Source: CAZOZZ01 sp965247425
GTDB lineage: Bacteria > Acidobacteriota > Terriglobia > 20CM-2-55-15
Length of the DNA stretch: 64,000 nucleotides
Assembly: GCA_965247425.1 (NCBI GenBank)
Contig: OZ252023.1
Coordinates: 3,782,001 to 3,846,000, forward strand
Reading direction: 5' to 3'
The notes beneath the pieces are model-generated. The model made no database searches. It saw nothing but the letters and a program-made list of their open reading frames with translations, and had not been told where the DNA came from. This document shows, piece by piece, positions 1 through 8,683 of the stretch. Every line of letters begins with the position of its first letter. Positions within the stretch are counted from its first letter, which is position 1. A program made the translations under genes and the position numbers.

Positions 1-1
1 T

Positions 2-346
2 GCCGACTGGTTCCGCGCCCTGGGTTCTCTGTTTGACGAGTACGACTTCCTGGTCGTGCCCACAGCTCAGGTATTTCCTTTCTCAAAGGAGATTCACTGG
101 CCCGATTCCATCAACGGCGTAGAGATGGACACCTACCATCGCTGGATGGAGGTTGTCATCGGGGGGACGTTGGCTGGCCTCCCGGTGGTCAACCTACCCG
201 TGGGATTCGATCCGCTGGGCCGACCCATGGGCATGCAGGTCATGGGACCGTTCGGGGAAGACCAGAAGGTTCTGGAATTTGCCATGGCGTACGAACGAGT
301 GACCGATCACCTGGCCCAGCGGCCGGAACTCCCCGACGAGATCTAG
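2..346 (+). CDS. Amidase-signature family amidase, C-terminal part (5' end outside window)
   Basis: The reading frame is open from the window edge, so this is the last ~114 residues of a larger protein. The tail reads DEYDFLVVPTAQ, then a Gly-rich stretch with AGLPVVNLPVGFD and GRPMGMQVMGP. This is the standard C-terminal signature of amidase-signature enzymes (GatA/6-aminohexanoate hydrolase/aryl-acylamidase relatives), in which substrate specificity lies in this lobe. The Ser-cisSer-Lys catalytic core is upstream of the window, so the substrate cannot be inferred. It ends 39 bp before serC on the same strand. Confidence 0.85.
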   Translation, partial: ADWFRALGSLFDEYDFLVVPTAQVFPFSKEIHWPDSINGVEMDTYHRWMEVVIGGTLAGLPVVNLPVGFDPLGRPMGMQVMGPFGEDQKVLEFAMAYERVTDHLAQRPELPDEI

Positions 347-385
347 ATATTTCTATCGGACAATTAAGTATCAGGGAATAAGCCA

Positions 386-1477
386 ATGACTACCACCGAC
401 CGTGTCTTCAACTTCTCCGCCGGCCCTGCCGTCCTGCCCCTGCCCGTTCTTCGGGAGGCGCAGCGCGACCTGGTCGCCCTCCCCGACGTCGGAATGTCGA
501 TTCTGGAGATCAGCCACCGTTCCGCAACCTTCGAACGCATATTCACCGACGCAGTCGGTGCCCTCCGAAGGGTTGCCGGAGTACCTGAAAGCTACAAGAT
601 ACTGCTGTTGCAGGGCGGCGCAAGTCTCCAGTTTTCGATGGTCCCGATGAACCTGCTGCTGCCCGGTAAGACGGCCGACTACATCGACACGGGATCCTGG
701 TCGAAGAAGGCCATAAAGGAAGCGCGACGAGTCGGGACCGTCAACGTCGCGGCATCGGGCGCCAGCGATAGCTACAACCGGATTCCCCGTGACGACGAGA
801 TTCATCTATCTTCGGGTGCGGCTTACGTCCATATCACCGGCAACAATACGATCGCCGGAACGGAGTGGCCGGCCCTTCCGGACGTCGGTGATCGGCCGAT
901 CGTCAATGACGCGTCTTCTCACATCCTGAGTGGCCCGGTTGACGTCCGGAAGTACGGCATGATCTACGCGGGAGCGCAGAAGAACCTCGGCCCTTCAGGT
1001 GTGACGTTGGTGATCATCCGGGAAGACCTCATCGAGCGATCCCCGGACGATCTGCCGGCGATGCTCAGCTACCGCACGCACGCCGACAACGACTCCCGCT
1101 TCAACACGCCGAACACTTTCGGTGTGTACATCCTTGGCCTCACTCTAAAGTGGCTGATTTCCCAGGGAGGCCTTTCCGGCATCGCCGAAGTCAATGAAAG
1201 AAAGGCGACCAAGCTCTATACCGAGATCGATCGAACCGGTTTCTACAGGGGCACGGCTGCGAAAGACAGCCGGTCCCGCATGAACGTAACGTTCCGTCTG
1301 GGTGCTGAAGAGGCCGAGAAGACTTTCATTGCGAAAGCCGCCGCTGCAGGATTCGATGGCCTCAAGGGGCATCGCTCTGTTGGAGGGATGCGCGCGTCGA
1401 TCTACAACGCGTTTCCGGAAGAAGGTGTGGATGCCCTGGTCGAGTTCATGCGGGAGTTCGAACGGAAACAAGGCTAG
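386..1477 (+). CDS. serC: Phosphoserine aminotransferase
   Basis: 363 aa, the usual size of SerC, a class V (fold type I) PLP aminotransferase that converts 3-phosphohydroxypyruvate and glutamate to O-phosphoserine in cytoplasmic serine synthesis. It starts with the family hallmark FNFSAGPAVLP. The PLP lysine is K199 in YAGAQKNLGPSG. The tail GGMRASIYNAFP is also typical of SerC. There is no strong Shine-Dalgarno before ATG 386. The TAG stop (1475-1477) lies inside the terminal inverted repeat of the 1474-1751 element, yet the protein is full length. Confidence 0.95.
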   Translation: MTTTDRVFNFSAGPAVLPLPVLREAQRDLVALPDVGMSILEISHRSATFERIFTDAVGALRRVAGVPESYKILLLQGGASLQFSMVPMNLLLPGKTADYIDTGSWSKKAIKEARRVGTVNVAASGASDSYNRIPRDDEIHLSSGAAYVHITGNNTIAGTEWPALPDVGDRPIVNDASSHILSGPVDVRKYGMIYAGAQKNLGPSGVTLVIIREDLIERSPDDLPAMLSYRTHADNDSRFNTPNTFGVYILGLTLKWLISQGGLSGIAEVNERKATKLYTEIDRTGFYRGTAAKDSRSRMNVTFRLGAEEAEKTFIAKAAAAGFDGLKGHRSVGGMRASIYNAFPEEGVDALVEFMREFERKQG

Positions 1478-1751
1478 GAGCCCGTGGTGGAAGTCTGTAG
1501 GGTCGCGCGCAGGGGTATTCGGGTCACAGGCGCGAAATGAGGAGCGGAACGATGCTTTGTCATCGTGACCGACGAATGACAAAGCCTGTGGGCCGAAGAC
1601 CCCTGCGCCCTACGGGTTACGACGGCATGGGGCCAGCTGCGGCGTTGCCACTCCTAGATCGATGAAGAGCATCGACGTCGTCGTGGCGCCTTGCATTTAG
1701 CCCCATGGCGCTCGTAACGCGACCCTACAGACTTCCACCACGGGCTCCTAG
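1474..1751. repeat. Structured ~278-bp inverted-repeat element, copy 1
   Basis: The ends are near-perfect inverted repeats of ~33 bp, beginning CTAGGAGCCCGTGGTGGAAG and closing with its complement. Inside are two hairpin arms. Arm 1 runs roughly 1508-1606 and contains GCTTTGTCAT (1554-1563) pairing with ATGACAAAGC (1576-1585). Arm 2 runs roughly 1616-1718 and contains GCCAC (1647-1651) pairing with GTGGC (1683-1687). No transposase is encoded. The same unit recurs at 21779-22055, with end fragments at 20601-20636 and near 43340-43372. Confidence 0.9.
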
Positions 1752-1918
1752 TCAACTTCGGCGAACATCCGGACGCGTTCGTCGCGAACGAGGATCTTGC
1801 CTATGGCCTGAAGGCGATCGGCGAGCACGCGCGCGCCATTGAACTGGCCGAGCGCTGGGTGGCTGGGCATCCGGACCACGTGTCGGGCCAGCGGTTGCTG
1901 GCGGAGTTGAAGCGGTAG
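1751..1918 (+). pseudogene. Orphan C-terminal gene fragment behind the repeat element
   Basis: An open frame of ~55 codons without a start reads VNFGEHPDAFVANEDLAYGL and then a helical tail ending RLLAELKR before TAG (1916-1918). Codon use looks coding, and the spacing of Ala/Leu resembles a TPR-like helix pair, but I cannot name the parent family. It begins exactly at the right end of the structured repeat, so the rest of the gene was probably lost when the element inserted or rearranged here. Function: none expected. Confidence 0.5.
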
Positions 1919-1923
1919 AGATG

Positions 1924-1955
1924 TTTGTGGGGCTCGCTTTGTCAAGCCCCACAAA
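1924..1955. terminator. Hairpin between a gene fragment and the rhodanese gene
   Basis: TTTGTGGGGCT (1924-1934) pairs perfectly with AGCCCCACAAA (1945-1955) around a 10-nt loop. It lies 8 bp beyond the stop of the minus-strand rhodanese gene, so it could end that transcript. It lacks a clear U-tract on either strand, so intrinsic termination is not certain. Confidence 0.45.
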
Positions 1956-1962
1956 GTGGGAC

Positions 1963-2844
1963 CTAGTTTCCGCCGCCCGTAATCGGATAACCGGACTGCC
2001 GTCTCCAGTCGTTCCAGGAACCCAGATAGACTCGGGATGGTACGCCGACGTATCGAGCGGCAAAGTACATGAGGCTGGCTCGCATGCCGACGGCGCAGTA
2101 GGTCACCACTTCTTGTCCTGGCGCCAGGCCGGCTTCGACGAGAAGGGCCTGGATTTCATCCTTGGGCTTGAATCGCATTTCTTCGACGTTGGCAAACAGG
2201 TCCCGCCACAGGACGAGTTCCGAACCGGGAAGGTAGCCGCCGTCACGTTCTCTTTGGCTTCGCACGTCGAGAACTTGGACATCAGGGTTCTCCAGACGGT
2301 CCTTCACCCATGCGGCATCGACAATGACGTCCGGCGCCGGTCGGGGTGTCAGTCGCCCGGTTTCGAGATCCGCAGCGTGAGTGGATACGTCCCGGCCATC
2401 ACTCCTCCAGGCCTCAATGTTCCCGCTTAACATCGAAACATGGTCCCCGTGTCCGATTGAAGCGAAGGCCATGTAGAACCAGCCGAGTTCCATCGCGCTC
2501 TTACCATAGATGACGATGCGGGCGTCATCCCGGGCGCCGGCGTCGGTCAGCCTTTCCGCAAGGACTCCCGGTTCCGGTATCCCGTGGTTGCTGCCGATCG
2601 TTGCACCGTGCGAAACGAATCCGGCTCCCGGAATGTGCCCGCCGTCAAAATCCTGTTGCGAGCCCGTGGCTAGGACGACTACGTTGGGGTCATCCAGGTG
2701 CTCTGCCAGCCACGCCGTAGTTACGATCAGTTCGGCGCTCGGGGCTTGCTGGGAAGCCTTGGTTGCCTCGCCGTTCGTGCCCGGGAACAGAATCGCAACG
2801 ACGGCGAGGGCCATAGAGAGAATTGATCCGGTCCTCAAATTCAT
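1963..2844 (-). CDS. Exported thiosulfate/3-mercaptopyruvate sulfurtransferase (tandem rhodanese)
   Basis: 293 aa from ATG 2844, which has a good ribosome site (ACGGAGG about 8 nt upstream). A longer frame would start at 2886. An N-terminal signal peptide (MNLRTGSILSMALAVVAIL...) predicts export. Two rhodanese domains follow: an inactive first one (~35-160) and a catalytic second one with DVRSQRERDGGYLPGSE and the active loop TYCAVGMRA. The catalytic Cys is about residue 250. CxxGxR is closer to thiosulfate sulfurtransferases than to the CGSGVT loop of mercaptopyruvate enzymes. It would transfer sulfane sulfur in the periplasm. It stands alone. Confidence 0.85.
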   Translation of the reverse strand: MNLRTGSILSMALAVVAILFPGTNGEATKASQQAPSAELIVTTAWLAEHLDDPNVVVLATGSQQDFDGGHIPGAGFVSHGATIGSNHGIPEPGVLAERLTDAGARDDARIVIYGKSAMELGWFYMAFASIGHGDHVSMLSGNIEAWRSDGRDVSTHAADLETGRLTPRPAPDVIVDAAWVKDRLENPDVQVLDVRSQRERDGGYLPGSELVLWRDLFANVEEMRFKPKDEIQALLVEAGLAPGQEVVTYCAVGMRASLMYFAARYVGVPSRVYLGSWNDWRRQSGYPITGGGN

Positions 2845-2982
2845 GCTTGAAACCTCCGTGTATTCAGGCCTGCTGCGACCTGACATTTCTTATGTAGACG
2901 TACGACAAGAGTAAAAGGTTTCATGTAGATTGTCTACAAACTTTCGGACCTGCGACCTGTTCCAAAAACCCTATCTCGGAAT

Positions 2983-3092
2983 CTAGTTCGGGGACGAAGG
3001 AGAAACTCAGCAACAGATCGGTTAAGACGTATATATTCAGTAAGTTGTATTTTGACGATACATTGGTTAATGTTCCTCCGTCCCCGAATTAG
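2983..3092. repeat. AATTCGGGGACGGAGG-ended miniature element, copy 1
   Basis: A 110-bp AT-rich core is bounded by CTAGTTCGGGGACGAAGG and CCTCCGTCCCCGAATTAG, which are inverted copies of each other with two changes. The same ends bound the elements at 11858-11965 and 46483-46568, but the cores differ in sequence and length. No ORF. It behaves like a non-autonomous MITE. Confidence 0.8.
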
Positions 3093-3133
3093 CTGTTTCC
3101 AGCTCCGAGTCCCGCATTGACTGCTGGCTTGAC

Positions 3134-3164
3134 CGGCGGGTGGCCAGGGGACGGCCATCCCGAC
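3134..3164 (-). repeat. REP type A, degenerate copy
   Basis: CGGGTGGCCAGGGGACGGCC, a slightly decayed reverse copy of the type A palindrome GGGTGGCCGTCCCTGGCCAC. It lies in the leader of the first ADOP permease and overlaps the spurious N-terminal extension of that frame, which supports the downstream start at 3236. Confidence 0.6.
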
Positions 3165-3235
3165 CTGCCGTCCTCCACATATGTTCGGTAACCTTTTTGG
3201 GGGCACATCGGTCTAGCCCTTCTGGAGGTACTCCC

Positions 3236-5659
3236 ATGCAACCACTGATCCATGACCTGAAATATGCCATCCGCGCCCTCACTAGAACGCCAGCCTTTAC
3301 CCTTTCCGTCGTTCTGGTTCTTGCGCTGGGCATCGGATCGACGACGGCCATCTTCTCTCTGGTTGACGCAACCCTGCTGCGGCCGTTGCCGTTTACAGAA
3401 CCGGATCGGTTGATGATGATCTGGGAGGATACCAGCGAGATGGGATTCCCTCAGAACACACCGGCGCCTGCGAACTACTTCTCCTGGAGGGCAGACTCCA
3501 GAGCCTTTGTGGCCATGGCGGCTGCTGTTGGCGGGACCTGGAATCTGACCGGAGACGGGGAGCCGATTCGTCTCGGGGGTGTGCGCACAACCTCCAATCT
3601 GGCCGAGGTGTTGGGGGTCGAGCCCGTTCTGGGCCGCTTCTTTACCGATGCCGAGGATCAGTCCGGCGCCGCTCCGGTCGCCGTCATCAGCTACGGCCTG
3701 TGGCAGCGGCATTTCGGTGCCGACGCGGGGATTGTCGGAACCGACGTCCTTCTGAACAATCGAGCCACGACCGTTGTCGGTGTGATGCCGGCCCGGATGC
3801 CCTTTCCGACGACCGGTAACGACGTTTGGGTTCCGACGGCCTTCAGCGAGGCCGAGGCGGCCCAGCGCCGGTCCCACTACCTCAACGTGGTCGGACGGCT
3901 GGCGCCCGACGCGAGCTACGAATCGGCCGCGGCCGACATGGACCGCATCGCCGCGGTTCTCGAAGCCGAATACCCGGCGAGCAACACGAACGTGGGAGCC
4001 GTTGTCATTCCCCTCGAGGATCACTACGTCGGTGACGTTCGTTCCGGCTTCCTCTTGCTCCTGGGTGCTGTGGGCGCGGTCCTTCTGATCGCCTGTGCCA
4101 ACATCGCCAACTTGCTGCTGGTCCGCTCCAGCGGCCGCGGAAGGGAAATCGCCGTCCGCATTGCCCTCGGGGCGGGGAGAATGCGGCTCGTCCGCCAGAT
4201 GATGACCGAAAGTCTCTTGCTTGCCCTGTCCGGAGGCGTTCTGGGTGTCGCCTTCGCATGGTTCAGTTTTGACATCCTTGCGGGTTTGATTCCCGATGCC
4301 GTTGCCGGTGCGGTGGGGTTGGACATGGACGTCCGGGTCTTGGGCGTCGCACTCCTGGTGGCCCTGGTGACCGGAGTGGTGTTTGGGTTGGCGCCGGCTC
4401 TGACAGCCAGCCAGGTTCGGCTAAGTGAAACCCTCCAGAATGCCAGCAGCCGTGCGGGAATAACTTCGGCATCACGCCGCTTTCGAGATGTTCTTGTCGT
4501 CGGTGAAGTGGCGCTGACTGTCGCGCTTCTGATAGGTGCCGGCCTGCTGATCCGCTCGTTCGCATCAGTTCGAGGTCTGGATCCAGGCTACATGCCCGAC
4601 GGCGTCCTGACGGTCCGGATGGATTTGCCGGCTTCGAAATACGGAGCCCCGGCCCCGCTCTCGGGTTTCTACCGAGACGTGCTGGAGCGGGTCGAAGCCC
4701 TGCCCGGGGTGGAGTCGGCAGGCTTCGTGTCGTTCCTGCCGTTGACGAATCGAGGCGGATCGAACGGCTTCAGGATCGAAGGACGACCTGAGCCGGAGCC
4801 GGGCGCGAGACCCGACGCCAACTACCGGCTCGTCACGAAGGACTACTTTCGGACGATGGGGATACCGCTCAAGAGCGGTCGCCTGTTTGATTCGGGCGAC
4901 CATGTCGATGCGCCCTGGGTATTGGTCATCAACGAAACGATGGCGCGCCAGTATTGGCCGGGTGAGGACCCGATCGGGAAGCGGATAAACCGATCCACCA
5001 GTCAACCGTGGTTCACGATCGTGGGCATTGTCGGTGACGTCCGGGGGATGGGGCTCGAAGCGCCTGTTCGCGCCCAGATGTACCGGCCCGTGGAGCAGGA
5101 CCTGAACTTTTCCTTCTTCAGCCCACGCAACCTGGCGATCCGAACCGTCGGAGACCCGCTCTCGCTCGCCGCGGCCGTTCGCGATCAGGTATGGGCCGTG
5201 GACGCCGACCAGCCGATTGCCGAAGTCCGCCTGCTCGGCGCGTTCCTCGATGATGAAGTCTTCGGGCGCCGGACCCAGACATTGCTGCTGGGTGCGTTCT
5301 CGGTGCTGGCCTTGATCGTAGCGTCTGTGGGTTTATATGGCGTCCTGTCCTACGCCGTGTCGTACCTGACTCGTGAGATCGGAATCCGAGTGGCCCTGGG
5401 CGCAGAGCGGGGAACCGTTCTCAGAATGATCCTCAGACAGGGGATGGGCCTGGCAGCGATGGGTTGCGCGGTCGGCCTCGGTCTGGCGTATGTGCTGGGG
5501 GGAGTCATGTCCTCGATGTTGTTTGGTGTGGAAGCGACCGATCCGTTGACGTTCTTGAGCGTGCCGGTTGTCCTGACGGCCGTTGCGCTGGTAGCCAGCT
5601 TGATCCCGGCCCGCCGTGCGACAAAGATCGACCCGATGGTCGCGTTGAGGTACGAATAG
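3236..5659 (+). CDS. ADOP-type ABC transporter permease (FtsX/MacB-like), short form
   Basis: 807 aa from ATG 3236, preceded by TGGAGG; an upstream extension to 3140 would read through a REP sequence. MacB-like architecture: TM1 with VLALGIGSTTAIFSLVDA, a periplasmic MacB_PCD domain (~50-260), three TM helices containing ACANIANLLLVRS, a second periplasmic domain with YFRTMGIPLKSGR, and a final FtsX module with GLYGVLSYAVSYL and REIGIRVALGA. This duplicated layout without an adjacent ATPase is characteristic of acidobacterial orphan permeases. Substrate unknown, often presumed antimicrobial or lipoprotein-related. It lacks the N-terminal cytosolic domain seen in the second ADOP at 9162. Confidence 0.9.
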   Translation: MQPLIHDLKYAIRALTRTPAFTLSVVLVLALGIGSTTAIFSLVDATLLRPLPFTEPDRLMMIWEDTSEMGFPQNTPAPANYFSWRADSRAFVAMAAAVGGTWNLTGDGEPIRLGGVRTTSNLAEVLGVEPVLGRFFTDAEDQSGAAPVAVISYGLWQRHFGADAGIVGTDVLLNNRATTVVGVMPARMPFPTTGNDVWVPTAFSEAEAAQRRSHYLNVVGRLAPDASYESAAADMDRIAAVLEAEYPASNTNVGAVVIPLEDHYVGDVRSGFLLLLGAVGAVLLIACANIANLLLVRSSGRGREIAVRIALGAGRMRLVRQMMTESLLLALSGGVLGVAFAWFSFDILAGLIPDAVAGAVGLDMDVRVLGVALLVALVTGVVFGLAPALTASQVRLSETLQNASSRAGITSASRRFRDVLVVGEVALTVALLIGAGLLIRSFASVRGLDPGYMPDGVLTVRMDLPASKYGAPAPLSGFYRDVLERVEALPGVESAGFVSFLPLTNRGGSNGFRIEGRPEPEPGARPDANYRLVTKDYFRTMGIPLKSGRLFDSGDHVDAPWVLVINETMARQYWPGEDPIGKRINRSTSQPWFTIVGIVGDVRGMGLEAPVRAQMYRPVEQDLNFSFFSPRNLAIRTVGDPLSLAAAVRDQVWAVDADQPIAEVRLLGAFLDDEVFGRRTQTLLLGAFSVLALIVASVGLYGVLSYAVSYLTREIGIRVALGAERGTVLRMILRQGMGLAAMGCAVGLGLAYVLGGVMSSMLFGVEATDPLTFLSVPVVLTAVALVASLIPARRATKIDPMVALRYE

Positions 5660-5666
5660 CGGGGAT

Positions 5667-5701
5667 GCGTGTCAGGGCGTCCCTCCGTGGGCGCCCGCGG
5701 G
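5667..5701 (+). repeat. REP type B
   Basis: GTGTCAGGGCGTCCCTCCGT followed by GGGCGCCCGCGGG. It forms an inverted pair with the type A copy at 5746-5780, i.e. a REPIN-like doublet in the intergenic space after the ADOP gene. Confidence 0.8.
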
Positions 5702-5745
5702 ATTAGAAGAGAGATGCCGCCGGGGGAAGGGAGAGCTGTCGACTG

Positions 5746-5780
5746 CCCGGCGGGTGGCCAGGGACGGCCACCCCGACACG
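5746..5780 (-). repeat. REP type A (partner of 5667-5701)
   Basis: Reverse-oriented copy containing GGGTGGCCAGGGACGGCCAC and CCCCGACACG. It closes the B/A inverted doublet. Confidence 0.8.
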
Positions 5781-5804
5781 CTGTTCCTTCGATCTCTCAA
5801 AAAC

Positions 5805-6744
5805 CTAACCGGGGAGCAGGTTGAGCCGTTGGTTTTCGGCGGTTTCTCGCCATTCGGGGCTGTCCTGGGCGAGGACGGGGTCCTTAAGGAGCGGATGAGC
5901 TTGTTCTCGTTCCCACTGCTCGAAGTCGGTCGGTCGGGCCAGCATCATCCGGACTACGAAGGACATCGCCTGCAGCTTTCCACCTTTCTTCAATTTGGGG
6001 TGGATCAATGACGGAGTCGCGATGTAGCGGCGAGCAATGCTTTCGAACGATTCCGGTTTCTGGCCCGTGATGGCTTCGACGTGATCGGTAGGTGCGCCAA
6101 TTTCGTATGTGCCTTTGCGAATCTCCTCGGTGTAATAACGCAGCTGAGCGACCTCGAAAGGAGGGAAGTCCAGGGCCTTGGCGGCCTTCGTGAACGCCCT
6201 GAAGGACGTGTCATGGTATTTCACCTTTCTGCCCACGACGCCGGTCAAGATGTCGGCGATGTCGTGGGAGGAGAGCAGTTCCGGGCCGGTCGGCCGGGAG
6301 CTTTTGCCAATGTGGGGGCCCGGGATTGATATGAACGACATCCACGGACGGCATCCAGCGGTACAACTGATTGGCGATCCAGTGCTCGCGGGTCACGATT
6401 GACGGATGTGTCGGGTGCGGATTCCACCCGCTCATCAGCGCGACCACTTCCAGTTTTGCCTCTTCCGCGGCCAGTGCAAACAGCATGGCCCCGTTCAGAA
6501 GATTGGGTGTAAAGGGCGGGCAGTGGTAGGCGCGCCGGACGCCCACCAGCGCCCTTCGCAGATCGCGAAAGTCGAACATATCGCCGACAGCGATCTCGGC
6601 TCCAGCCTGTTCCAGAGCCTCGCTTCGGGCATCACGCCGATGAACCAATGCACGTACAGGAAATCCCATTTTCAGGAATTGCAAGACGGCGGCAGTGCCG
6701 GTACGTCCGGCCGCTGAGGTCACAAGAATTTTGGGTTTAGTCAA
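5805..6744 (-). pseudogene. NmrA-like NAD(P)-binding protein, broken by an internal frameshifting deletion
   Basis: The N-terminal part (6744-6211) has the Rossmann start KILVTSAAGRTGTAAVLQFL and runs to VDVVHINPG. The C-terminal part (6341-5805), in another frame, resumes at PHIGKSSRPTGPELLSSHD and ends RLNLLPG. Both halves belong to one NmrA/SDR-atypical protein that normally has tens of residues between these motifs. The join near 6316-6322 therefore looks like a deletion that also shifted the frame. Such proteins bind NAD(P) and act as redox sensors or reductases. Here the product would be truncated at about residue 177. Confidence 0.8.
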
Positions 6745-6781
6745 GACTTTCTCCTCCTTTTGATGTCTCTTGTTTCAATGG

Positions 6782-8121
6782 TTAAGATGGAAAACACTTT
6801 CCGAAAGCCAACAGGAACCGCGGAGAGCCCCAGAAGCGAATCCTTCCCGTCAGCACGGCCCATCCCAGGCTGCGTTCCTTCGCAAGAAACCCCAGCCAGG
6901 TGTGGCCATCGGCTGTAAGACTCAGGTTGGCCTCTCCCACATGTCCGTCTTCGATCCGCAAAGTCTTGTCCCGGATAACCACGGTCGCCTTCTGTTTTTC
7001 CTCTCCGGTAAACGTGAAATGATAGGTGGCATCGAAACCCTTCGAACGATGCTTCTGGAAGACGTGGGGCATGCCTTCGAGGAACCCACGGATCGAGCGT
7101 GGACGGAGGCTTCCGCCGACGCGCTTGAGTGCCTTATGGGGAAAGCGACGTGCCGCATGAGCTTCGGCATCGGAGCCGGCGACGACGTACAGCTTCTCTT
7201 CCTTCTTCTGGAGAGGCCTGACGATGTCGTCAGTGAAGCCCTTCCGATCGGCTATGAAGGGAACGATCACGTCCTCACCGGCGGGACAGACCGCCATGCA
7301 GTAGGCGGCCTTGTAATTGGCGCCGAACGACAGGCTTTGCCACATCGAGGCGGATTCGGGATCACTCACCTTCTTCCTGTAATCGGGAGCGTCGCGGCTT
7401 TCGACCACCTGCTCTACCCAGTTGGTGAATCCCCCCATGAACTCCCGGTAGTTGTGTGGTAGCAGGCAGAAAAATCGAAGCTTCCATCCTGTGAAATCGC
7501 TCCGACCGGGCAAGCCGCGACACACAATTTGCACTCCAGGCAAGGGTTGTAGTCAATCGGGCGACTCGATTCCGATACCGTGGCGTCGACGAGCACCGTG
7601 CCCAGAAGGACGAAGTTTCCGAACTTGGGATGAATCAGGTTGCGGTGAATCCCGATTTTGCCGAGACCTGCCGCAGCGGCCACGGGCTTGTGCGATACAA
7701 CCCAGAGCTTGCCGGGAAAATTATCCATCTCCATCGGGAATCCCATCGAAGGATTCACCGCCCGTATTCCTTGTCCTTCCAGTTCCCGAACGATTCTGCG
7801 CGAAATCTCGTTGACCTCGTCTCCGGCGTGGTGAAACTCGATATTCGCGATCGAGCGGGCGCTGCTGCGGATCGGTTCGCGATTCATGCGAACGACGAAA
7901 CTGATCAGCGTTCTCGTGTGAGGGAAATAGCCGAGGATGTCGTCTCTCTGGTCCGCGATTTCAGGCCGGCCGATTTCAACGAAACCCACGTCGTCGGCAC
8001 CGAACTGCAGGCACAGGTCCCGCAGGGCGCCGACATCGAACTGTTTCGGATCTGTTTGTTCGTCCTCAGCGGTGTCTTTCATCTGATGCAGTCTTACGGT
8101 GGGGTGTTCGGCTAGTTTCAT
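6782..8121 (-). pseudogene. QueG-like 4Fe-4S protein fused to an SCP2 domain, frameshifted
   Basis: Frame 8121-7414 encodes an epoxyqueuosine reductase/reductive-dehalogenase-like N-terminal region with AAAAGLGKIGIHRNLIHPKFG and ferredoxin cysteines C194, C197, C200, C204 (CLECKLCVAACP). Frame 7543-6782 continues with HNYREFMGGFTNWVEQV, a second cluster motif CMAVCPAGED, and a C-terminal SCP-2 sterol-carrier-like domain (YHFTFTGEEKQKATVVIRD). The frames join if two bases in GTTGTGTGGT (7451-7460) are removed, so an extra CA repeat unit probably broke the gene. ATG 8121 follows AGGTCACCTC. A MarR gene lies divergent-side upstream on the same strand. Confidence 0.8.
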
Positions 8122-8135
8122 GAGGTGACCTCTTT

Positions 8136-8151
8136 AAATGTATATACAAGT
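8136..8151. promoter_or_regulatory. Operator-like palindrome upstream of the Fe-S/SCP2 gene
   Basis: ACTTGTATATACATTT (minus strand) resembles the palindrome ATTTGTATATGCAAAT that precedes the marR gene at 8636-8651. It sits ~15 bp upstream of the Fe-S gene start. A shared TTGTATAT core suggests the same MarR protein binds both sites. Confidence 0.45.
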
Positions 8152-8182
8152 AATGGATCAAATTTTTTTCCACCGGACGCCC

Positions 8183-8626
8183 TCACGCGACGCTCCGAAC
8201 TCTTTCGATAGCCGCAAGCAGGCTTGTGACCCCGGCAGGACCCAGAAGCTCCCGCGCTTCTTCCTGGGCTTTGTCCCAGGCGGGTTTCGCCTTCTCGAGA
8301 AGGGCAGTCCCTTTCTTGCTCAACTGGATCTGATGGGCACGACCGTCCTGCTCGTCGGCCAGGGTTTCAATCCATCCGCCTGCCTTCAAACGGTCGATGT
8401 TCCGGCTCACCGTCGACATATCCATCTTCAGTCGGGAACAGATTTCCGCTGGGCGGAGAATGCCCATGCGGCCCGTCACCACCAGGATGTTGACCTGGCT
8501 CGTTTTGATCCCCAAGGGTCGCAAGGCCTCGTCATAAATCTTCGTAATGACCCGGTTCAGGATCCGCACCCGAACGGCAATACAATCCCTGGCAATAATC
8601 TCTGGAGTTGTCTTCTTTAATTTCAT
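8183..8626 (-). CDS. MarR-family transcriptional regulator
   Basis: 147 aa from ATG 8626 (a longer frame to 8947 crosses a REP and the divergent padR gene, so it was rejected). The winged helix-turn-helix region includes GIKTSQVNILVVTGRMGILR, then LRPAEICSRLKMDMSTVSRNIDRL (recognition helix) and the wing ADEQDGRAHQIQLSKKG, flanked by dimerisation helices. It likely represses the adjacent Fe-S/SCP2 gene and itself, through the TTGTATAT palindromes at 8136-8151 and 8636-8651. Ligand unknown. Neighbouring orientation: same strand as its presumed target, divergent from padR. Confidence 0.88.
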   Translation of the reverse strand: MKLKKTTPEIIARDCIAVRVRILNRVITKIYDEALRPLGIKTSQVNILVVTGRMGILRPAEICSRLKMDMSTVSRNIDRLKAGGWIETLADEQDGRAHQIQLSKKGTALLEKAKPAWDKAQEEARELLGPAGVTSLLAAIERVRSVA

Positions 8627-8635
8627 CTCGCATAT

Positions 8636-8651
8636 ATTTGTATATGCAAAT
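8636..8651. promoter_or_regulatory. Operator-like palindrome upstream of marR
   Basis: ATTTGTATATGCAAAT is an imperfect palindrome 10 bp upstream of the marR start codon, in a position suited to autorepression. Confidence 0.5.
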
Positions 8652-8683
8652 ACATTGAGTGTCAACAGAAAACTTTCGCAAAT

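Noticed and set aside
1145..1887. Small 'protein' MSFVGHDDKASFRSSFRACD encoded identically near 1582 and 21887 on the minus strand
   Set aside because: Both lie within the structured repeat element and run on into different downstream genes in antisense; the shared part is explained by the repeat.
3140..3235. Extended N-terminus of the first ADOP permease
   Set aside because: It reads through a REP sequence, and ATG 3236 has a proper GGAGG and begins the conserved domain.
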